This document shows positions 56,889 through 64,000 of a stretch of DNA of 64,000 nt, in pieces. The stretch is from Girardinichthys multiradiatus (lineage: Eukaryota; Chordata; Actinopteri; Cyprinodontiformes; Goodeidae). Position 1 is the stretch's first letter. Each line of letters starts with the position of its first letter. A program made the position numbers and the translations under genes. The stretch lies in contig NC_061816.1 in the NCBI RefSeq assembly GCF_021462225.1, forward strand, positions 3,071,249 to 3,135,248, in the 5' to 3' direction. The notes beneath the pieces were generated by a model. It did not search any database. It was not told the origin of the DNA and worked only from the letters and a program-made list of their open reading frames with translations.

Positions 56889-58729
56889 GATATGTCCACC
56901 CTGTCATTTTTCCTTGGCTTAACAATATGTGTTGAATAATGGAATACGTTTTTTTTAATAATGACTAAATAAATGCAAAATATAAGTTCCTCTTTAAAAT
57001 ATCTAATAGCTGCACCTTCTTTTATATATAAAATTTGGCTGAATATATTTAATCTTTCACCTAAAAGTATTTGACTCCAGTTTTCTCATAAAGAAATCAC
57101 AGGATTTTTCTAACCTATGAAAACAGTTCATTTCATAAAACCTGGAGATGACAGGGTGAAAAATGAAATGACTGGGTGAACACTGGCCTGATAGGGTACC
57201 ATTGATAGGTGAACTAAAGAAAGGTGAGTGTTTTTTTTATTTCAAACATAACATATTATTGATTAGAAAAACATATTTGATCAGTTAACACATAACAAAG
57301 TCAAGGTCTTGATGTGGTTGGCTAGGCTCCCTTACATAAATAACTGTTGGCCAACAGACTGTCTTGTATTCCAGTGAGGATCAGGTTGGATCATTATTGA
57401 AATTAATCTCTTCATGATTGAATTATCTTCATATGAATCTAGTTTATTCTGATTTCTTTTCTAATTGGAAATTAATTTGACAGGTTTGAGTGGAAAGTTC
57501 TTTGAGATAAGACTAGTTGTGAATTGGTGCTGTATAAATAAATTGAACTGAATATGCAACACTCTAAAACGGTGTTTAGGTTTGAGTGTGTTTGAGTCTG
57601 TATGGTTGTTTGTCTACCAGGTGCTTCTCCATGCCTCCAAGGTCCATCAACGCACACCTACAGACCCCATCGTTGTGTTGTCTTCTATGTTGGTGAAGAG
57701 TGTACTTTTATCATCATGTAAAGCACTTTTAATTGTCTTGTTGCTCAAATTTGCCATACGAATAAACTTGACTTGTCTTGCATTGACCCTAACCTTGTTC
57801 ACCCCCGACCAGCCCTTTATTATTAATCAGTAAACTAATCAGCATCTGACTGCATCTCATGCCACTGTTGATGCTGCTGCAGCATTAGGTTGATTTTCTT
57901 ATTGAGGAGCAGTTTTCCCGTCCACTTTGAACATGACATCCTCTAGTGCCACTGTCCATGGTGCTGCAGTGTCAGTTTTACTTACTTTATAATCAGCAGC
58001 TTCCAGTCTACAAGGAATCTGACCTCTGGCCGTGCCGATCTTCATAGTTCTGCAGCATCAGTTTGACTTATTTATGAATGATGAGTTTCTCAGTCCACTG
58101 TGACCTCTTTGTGTAACAGTATCCATGGTACTACATCATCACTTTTACTTTTTCACTAATCAAAATGTTTGAATGTAGCTTATTTTTTTATGCTCATCAC
58201 TATTTTGATTTGCTTGTTATTGTTTACTCATCATGCTGGTCGTTTTCCAACGTCATCTATTTCATATTAATGTGGACACTGTTGTCTGCATTTTACTGTA
58301 ATCTCCTTCTTGTATAAAGAGGTTTGATTTGATAAAACGACCAAAACAAAATGGAGAAAAAAGATGGAGAAAACCAAACTGAATTGAGGAGCATATCCTG
58401 CTGTTGAAACAGCTGATGGAGGAGAAGAGAGGAGTGTTGAAAGGATGGTTCTGGGATCACGGTGGGAACAAACAGGCATTCCCAGCAGATCAATGCGTCC
58501 TTTCAGCACCAGCCTGGAATGTGAGCAGCTCTGGTCCCTGCTGCATTTAGAAGCTGGAGAGGAGATAGCAGCACACCAGAGACCTTTCTCCACAGACGGG
58601 GAGCGTTGTAGGCTGAGGCTGCTGACATCATCATGAACATTACAGTAGATACTGATTCACCTCATTTACTGATCTTACTTCTATGTAGTCCTGAGATTAT
58701 AGTTTTTTTATCTTGTCTAGAGTTTGTAT

Positions 58730-58732
<3 letters not shown>
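56889..58732. other. Mostly unique AT-rich DNA with LINE tails
   Basis: 57480-57555 resembles an L2 tail (gaattggtgctgtataaataaattgaactg). 57690-57780 resembles another LINE 3' end (aagcacttttaattgtcttg…aataaacttgacttg). An inverted pair around caccctgtcattttt (56897) and gacagggtgaaaaatg (57150) may be a small MITE. No gene was found. Confidence 0.45.

Positions 58733-58768
<36 letters not shown>
58733..58768. repeat. (TA)n microsatellite
   Basis: An uninterrupted TA repeat of about 18 units. Confidence 0.95.
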
Positions 58769-58772
<4 letters not shown>

Positions 58773-59600
58773 ATTTGAATTTTTCACATCTTTGTCAAAT
58801 TTATATTTTTTAAAGCATTTTAGTCTGTAAATATTTAAATAACTCTGCAGTATATTGTCATTATGTTCATTGTAGGAGAATATCTCTCCTTTCTCATGGT
58901 CTTTCCTCCATCTTCCCTGCTTAAGACACTCTTATGCTCACTAAAAGTCCTCCTCGCTACTCTTAACAGTTGTTCCTTTCAGGAGCTCTTTTAAGGCCTA
59001 AGGTGCTTCGTGATTCACTTCTTTCTTACCGAGGGAACATTGGTTTTTTCTTAGAATGATGTCACTACAAGCTACTTGAATACGGGCCCTGATTGATAAG
59101 CAAGTAAACTCAAGGTCCATAACCATGGACAGAGACAAATAAATGTGCAGTTCACAGTGGACTAGCAATTGAAACTGATGCTTAAGCACCGTGGACAGCG
59201 GCACAAATAGACATGTCAGAATCAGCTTTACTGACAAATTTGTGACACAAACAAGGAATGTGACTCCAGTACATTTTGCTTTCTGTAAAGATTTTTATTT
59301 TTGTCAATAGAATTAAAAAAAAAATCTTTTTTTTAAATGTACAAATAAACACAACTGACTTTACAAGAGAAGATAATGTGGGATCTGTGCAAGTATGCAC
59401 GGTGTCGTTCTTTAACTCTGACTGTCAAGTGTTCATCAACGAAACAGCCTGGCGGAAGAAACTCGTTTTACCAGCCAGCGCTCTGTAGCGCCACCTGAAG
59501 GAAGAAGTCTAAACAGTTTGTGTGCAGGGTGTGTTGGGTCTGCAGAGATTTTAGCTGCCTTTTCTCTTGACCCTACACCTGTATAAGTCCTGGATGGAGG
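58769..59600. other. AT-rich spacer, nothing recognised
   Basis: Only short, unsupported frames are present. Confidence 0.4.
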
Positions 59601-59880
59601 GAAAGTTAGTCCTGATGATTCTCTCTGCAGACCTGATTGTTCGTTGCAGTCTGGATCTGCCCTGTTTGGTGGATCAACAACACTGAGATGGACAAAGACA
59701 GGACAGACTGAATATTGTCAGTGTAGAAAATGACCAGCTGCTCCTCTGGAAGGTTGGACTTCTTGAGTTGCCTCAGGAAGTACAGTCTCTGCTGGGCCTT
59801 CTTCTGAACATTGTCTATGTGTGAGGACCATCTCAGGTTTGCAAACTTCAGGAGTTTCACAGATGGGTGCAATAAAGCAA
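59600..59880 (-). pseudogene. LINE RT C-terminal fragment
   Basis: The minus-strand frame WSSHIDNVQKKAQQRLYFLR then QLKKSNLPEEQLVIFY and a degraded TNNQVCRENHQD is typical of the C-terminal part of a widespread fish LINE reverse transcriptase. It is similar in type to the fragment at 17700-19145. Confidence 0.7.
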
Positions 59881-59979
59881 AGTATAATATGTATAGAAAT
59901 GACCAGCAGACTCTAGCTAGTGATTGGCAGCGTAACATTATGCAGAAACTAAAGTAAGACATTAGCAACAGCAACTACA

Positions 59980-60800
59980 GGAACACTGAAGGAAAAATGT
60001 GTATTCTTTCATTTTTAAGAAGATCAATTTGAAGTTAAAATGACAATGATCAGTTTTCACTGCTGCATATAATTATAACCTTCTTTCCTTTCATTGCATT
60101 GGGTGAGATGTAATACTGACACAAACTGATAGGCGCTAAATCTGACAGATTCTGAGCCTCATACGTCAACAAATGATCATTAACTCTCTGAATTACGGGA
60201 ACAAGACGGACCGACCCGCAGGGATAAGGACAACTCAATGCAGAGAGGGACTACGGCTTCATCTCCAGTGAGGGGGTCTAAAGTCTGAACCACAGATTCC
60301 ACTCCCCACCTTTTTAGAACTAATCATTGAAGTTTTATTACAAGTCATCCATTGTGTAAAACATGTTTGCACTGAACGATTGTTGCTCTTCCTCTGGGAT
60401 GCTGTGTGTACCTTAGTGTGTGCAGTGAGTTGAACAGAAGGGAGAGCTTATGAGAGCAAATCTTTAATAAATTCCCAAAAGAGAGACATTTTTTTGTATC
60501 TGTTCTTGTGTAAACTAACATCCAGAGACTTTTAAACCCAACAAACACTTTCTGTCATAAATAAACATTATTATAAGTCTCCCAGTCTGTCCAATACATG
60601 CGATTTACTAAATGCAAAGAAACAGAACAGTTGAGCAGATGGTCCCAAGGGTGCAGTGGAGCCACCTACAGGCCAGGGAGGAAATGGAAGGGCTGATGAC
60701 TTAGAATGCACATAGTAATTAGGTTAGATATGACAAACTACATCAAACACATATTTAAAATTCAATTTCAAAATGATGAAATCCATCTTGAGGTTTAATC
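59980..60800. other. Spacer, nothing recognised
   Basis: No coding or repeat signal stands out. Confidence 0.4.
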
Positions 60801-60809
60801 TCCATTTAA

Positions 60810-61315
60810 ACTAAGAAAGTGGAGCACACCACCCCAGTTCTAAAGTCCTTGCACTGGCTCCCTTTATCTCTATGAATAGAGTTTAAAACACTTTTGTTAG
60901 TTTATAACTCACTGAATGGCTTAGCGCCAACATACATTAAAGATATATTGCTGTTGTATCAACCTTCCAGACCACTCAGGTCTAATGGTTCAAGCCTACT
61001 CTACATCCCCAGAACCAGAACCAAACATGCAGCATTCAGTTCTTATGCCCCACTAATCTTGAACAAACTTCCTGAAACCTGCAGAGATGCTGAATCCCTG
61101 AGTTCTTTTAAATCAAGGTTAAAAACCAACTTGAGTTGCTTTTGATTGTTCTATTCAAACTATTAACTGAAACATAATTAATCTTAGCCTGTAGTCCAAC
61201 TTTTCTTACCTTTATCATGTTACTGCAATGTATCTTTTTCACCATGTAAAGAATTTAAAATTTTCTTGTTACTGAAATGTGCTGAACAAATAAACTTGCC
61301 TTGCCTATACAGAAA
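60810..61315 (+). pseudogene. CR1/Rex-like LINE 3' end
   Basis: The frames VEHTTPVLKSLHWLPLSL and LLVYNSLNGLAPTYIKDILL, then KHAAFSSYAPLILNKLPE and SLSSFKSRLKTNLSCF, form the conserved end of ORF2. The 3' UTR ends in the characteristic aataaacttgccttgcc. It is 5'-truncated. Confidence 0.85.
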
Positions 61316-61427
61316 ATGGACTTAATGATTTTATAAGTTGGTTCTTGAGAAGATCTTGAAGGTTAGTGTCTTGGGTCCAATGATTGCTGAATCCATTGAG
61401 CTGCTCAGGGATCATTTTACGTTTGAC

Positions 61428-61601
61428 CTGAGACTTTCTAACCTACAGTCTGGACTGTCCAGGGCAGCAGATGCCAGCTTCCACCCTGAGTTCTGCATTT
61501 CATTGTTTCTCAGGTCCATCTCTCTCAGACTGGACGTCTGGAGGCTGAGAACTGAAGCCAGAACTTCACAGCTTTCTTCTGAGAGATTACAGTATCTGAG
61601 T
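61428..61601 (-). pseudogene. Orphan leucine-rich-repeat exon of an NLRC3-like gene
   Basis: The minus-strand exon is 174 bp, the standard size of LRR exons in fish NLRC3-like (NACHT-LRR) genes, between a CAG acceptor and an AG|GTCAAA donor. It resembles the LRR unit of that family: RYCNLSEESCEV, then SLREMDLRNNEMQNSGWKLA, then DSPDCRLESLR. One base extra in the first part relative to the rest would need checking for frame. No other NLR exon (FISNA, NACHT, B30.2) is seen, so this is an isolated remnant of an innate immune receptor gene. Confidence 0.7.
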
Positions 61602-62352
61602 CTGATGAAACAAATTACAGGTCAATATGAGACCAAGTATAGTATATCATATAATATACTATATATAGTATATAGTATCCATGTTTAGGTTCAGGTTACA
61701 TTGAATCCTCTGTAACTGTTAAATGCTGCATGTGGCTGGTTATCTTCACTTGGCGGACACTGCCTAGTCTGGTTTGCCTTCTGAAACCAACCTACATTGT
61801 TACCTGAGGAAAAGTAGATCAGCTAAAACCTGTACTAAAGTACGAGTAGCATTACTTCAATATACTTTCTAAAGCAGAAGTAAAAAGTAGTCATCCAAAA
61901 AATTATTCAAGTACTTAGTAACAGTTTAATCATTAATTTGTACAAAATTATGTAATCAGACAGACAGAAATATAAAGTTATGTGAAAATTCTGGTATTTT
62001 AAAGAAAAAAATGAAAGAGTAAAAATAAATAAAATTACATAATAAATCCAGGCAGAAGAAACGCACATTTCCACATCATATTTTATTCCCAATGTAAAAC
62101 TGCTGAAACCTAAAGCAGGTCATGTATTTATTTTAGAACAGTACAAAAAACTTCCAGGGAGAATATCTACTGTTTGATGTATATTTATTGTATCTCCAAA
62201 TGGCCCAGCAGGTTCAGCAGATAGAGAATAACATCAGAAAAATGAAGTTTGTGAAGTCCCTTTTTACCACAAACTGTAGGTGTGTCTGTCTGGAGCATTG
62301 TAGGTTAAAACATGTGACGTAAGTAGAGGTGAGGAGATTAGCCAGAAACCTA
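61602..62352. other. AT-rich spacer
   Basis: It contains a tatagtatat palindromic stretch near 61638-61675 but no gene. Confidence 0.4.
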
Positions 62353-62540
62353 ATGCCTGGTTCACACAGCAAGAAAACGATGCTGATATTTGACCCAATC
62401 TTTCCCTTCCAACAATCTTATGGATGTTTCGAATATTGTAAGGGATTCTAAACATAATCTTGTGAGACATTCTTGCTATGTGTGGTGTCTTAAGAGTGAT
62501 CTAATCAGTTTGGAAGGACGTTGTGACCGCTCCGACCTCA
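62353..62540. mobile_element. Fragment of the 14573-15652 MITE family
   Basis: It starts with the same terminal repeat (atgcctggttcacacag). Its interior (gtgtggtgtcttaagagtgatc…gtttggaaggacgt) matches the complement of 14975-15015. The other end is replaced by LTR sequence at 62541. Confidence 0.75.
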
Positions 62541-63099
62541 GTTGGCGGTCAGACACCTCGGAGCTCCATCCTGTCCTTGGTCTCCAAAAGTGATCACACT
62601 CTATCTAAAGACTCTTAAATGAACGACTCTCAAACAGTTTATAACTTTTAGCCCCTTTAATCTAAATTTAGGCAGAGGAATGATTACAGAGATCAGCGCT
62701 GAGGCTCCCGTCTCGGACTGTCAACATCTGTTAAAGGATGACGAAGAGCCCCGATAGAAGGTCACATGTAGTTTTATATCTGGCACTCCAATGCAATGGC
62801 TGTGCCCTCCCTCAGTGATTATCAGTAGACTATGTGTCACCATTGTGGTGTCTATCTGGTAGGTTATGTAGTGGCTTTCTAATCAACCCAGTTATACCGG
62901 CTGCTCTAATATCAAACTCAGTGCCCCAGCTTCAGGTCATTTATGACAACCCTTGGGCTATTTATCCTTGTACTGTGTGTCGATGAGCATTTTTATCCTA
63001 TTTTAACAAAAGGGAAACATTAGAACTTATGCTTTATATCACTGTGGTATAAATGGGAAAAACAGCTATAAGTCATATTAATAAAGGTTATTCCTAACA
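62541..63099 (+). mobile_element. LTR fragment, relative of 28282-28877
   Basis: It is collinear and highly similar to the last 600 bp of the putative LTR (gaatgattacagagatcagcgctgagg…cacatgtagttttatatctgg) and ends at the same cctaaca. It lacks a 35-bp stretch (tagcgggtgtcc…) present at 28612-28650. Confidence 0.8.
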
Positions 63100-63249
63100 A
63101 AATGTTTTTCATTCTTTGGGGCCTCCTGGCTCATTGCTCAGCATTTTAATTGTTACCTTGTCTCAACGCATTTCATCCGTATTTTGAAATATTCACTTTG
63201 AAACATCGTGTTTGGAAACAACTGTATAAACACACGTGCAACAGTAATA

Positions 63250-63330
63250 CATAATAAGAACAATACGCTTATTTCCGGTTCCGCTGGCCCCGCCCCCTCT
63301 TCCCAAACACGTGGATCTCTTCCGGGTTCT
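63250..63330 (+). promoter_or_regulatory. Probable promoter of the next zinc-finger transcript
   Basis: A GC-rich patch holds ggccccgccccct (GC box), cacgtg (E-box) and cttccgg (ETS-type), just upstream of the second first-exon-like block. Confidence 0.5.
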
Positions 63331-63930
63331 TCATCCTTTGTTCCCTGTTCGTCAGCAGCCCAGAAGCGGGAGTGTTGATAAAGCTGTAAGAGAGCTGCAG
63401 CAGCAGCAGTTGATGAACTCTGGAAAGAAGTCCAGCAGCTTGAGGAACATCTGGTCAAAGAAACTGGAGGGAAGCAGGAGCTCAAACAGCGGCAGGACGC
63501 AGCAGAGGAAGAGACACCAGATGATGGATGATGTTTTCCAGCCCAGATTAGGTTTGGATGTTTCCTTCTTCATGCCAACTGTGTGGATGGTAGTTAAAGT
63601 TTAGGAGCCGTTTTCAGTCTGCTGGTGGATTATTCCTCTGAATTAGAACTCGTTGTTAGGATAGTGAAACATCAGCAGGAGCTTCTGGAGCCCAGCTCAG
63701 AAATATTAGAGTTTGAAACGACAGAGGATCATCTAACTGCGGTGAAGTGAGCCGACGATCGCTGACGGTAGAAATCAGATGCGTCCATCCATGGTGTATT
63801 ACGGTAGAGGAGCGGTATGGGAGCCGCTGGAAGCACAAAGATCTGTTTGTTGGGAATGATTACAGCTGCAGGAGTTTTGGACAAACATCTCATGTTGTTT
63901 CAGTTTCAATATTTGAGGAAGATGTTTAAT
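63329..63930 (+). other. First-exon-like block of the zinc-finger family, copy 2
   Basis: 63329-63755 is about 99 percent identical to 20170-20594. Beyond 63756 the two diverge. Here a frame reading SLTVEIRCVHPWCITVEERY runs to 63929, but it is not supported by any recognised domain. Because the block is followed by a zinc-finger exon in the first copy, another zinc-finger gene may lie to the right of the window. Confidence 0.4.
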
Positions 63931-64000
63931 GCTACTTTTATGATACGTAGAATATAGTTGATCAATAAATGAATAAACTTAAAGCAGATATGTTAAAATA

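Noticed and set aside
58293..58636. Frames around 58.3-58.6 kb as a gene
   Set aside because: They are short, overlapping on both strands, and resemble nothing known.

Overview
This is vertebrate chromosomal DNA, most likely from a percomorph teleost. The evidence is a family of clustered C2H2 zinc-finger genes with the Glu-rich 'VKEE...EEQ' N-terminus typical of percomorph fish, Tc1 transposons with DD34E transposases, fish-type L1/Tx1, L2 and CR1/Rex-like LINEs, hAT (ZBED-type) elements, and an orphan NLRC3-like leucine-rich-repeat exon. I see no prokaryotic genes, rRNA, tRNA gene or CRISPR array. The species cannot be named from sequence alone.

Layout. (1) 1-17.4 kb, duplication unit A: an L1 fragment (1-1437, minus), a 6.4-kb hAT element (2121-8539) with an 8-bp target duplication that contains a GC-rich repeat and two Tc1 elements, an L1-type ORF1 fragment, the zinc-finger gene ZNF-A (10171-12090, 15 fingers), conserved downstream DNA, and a nested pair of non-autonomous DNA transposons (about 14573-15652, inner 15049-15562). 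(2) 17.4-22.3 kb: a LINE fragment split by a Tc1 copy, a promoter-like segment with first exon (about 20.1-20.6 kb), a Tc1-derived MITE in a TA/TG microsatellite, and an exon of a third zinc-finger gene, ZNF-C (22118-22303), whose finger exon is missing. (3) 22.4-33 kb: broken endogenous retroviral remains, mostly on the minus strand (env tail, integrase piece, gag, a tRNA-Asn primer site and a short LTR-like palindrome), with a Tc1 copy and a 2.2-kb LTR-like repeat within. (4) 33-51 kb, unit B: a longer copy of the L1 (minus), a truncated Tc1, ZNF-B (40732-42588, 14 fingers), an L2 LINE (about 44247-48884) and the same downstream DNA as unit A. (5) 51-64 kb: a degenerate LINE on the minus strand split by a probable solo LTR, a GT-rich repeat, several LINE 3' ends, the orphan LRR exon, an LTR fragment and a second, almost identical copy of the promoter/first-exon block (63.3-63.8 kb) that probably belongs to a further gene beyond the window.

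The main theme is a zinc-finger gene cluster that has grown by direct segmental duplication (A and B share several kb on both sides of the gene) while transposons inserted after, or were deleted from, one copy. Each copy therefore serves as an 'empty site' for the other. Zinc-finger genes of this kind are generally thought to be transcriptional repressors, many of them aimed at transposons; that link is an inference here. The best-preserved coding sequences are ZNF-A, ZNF-B and one Tc1 transposase that appears to lack only its start codon. Everything else looks like pseudogenes and repeats. I found no clearly new molecular system. The most interesting signals are the 420-bp five-finger amplification in ZNF-B, the moved splice acceptor/start codon in ZNF-A and ZNF-B, the nearly identical promoter-exon blocks 43 kb apart, and the palindromic LTR with a tRNA-Asn primer site.
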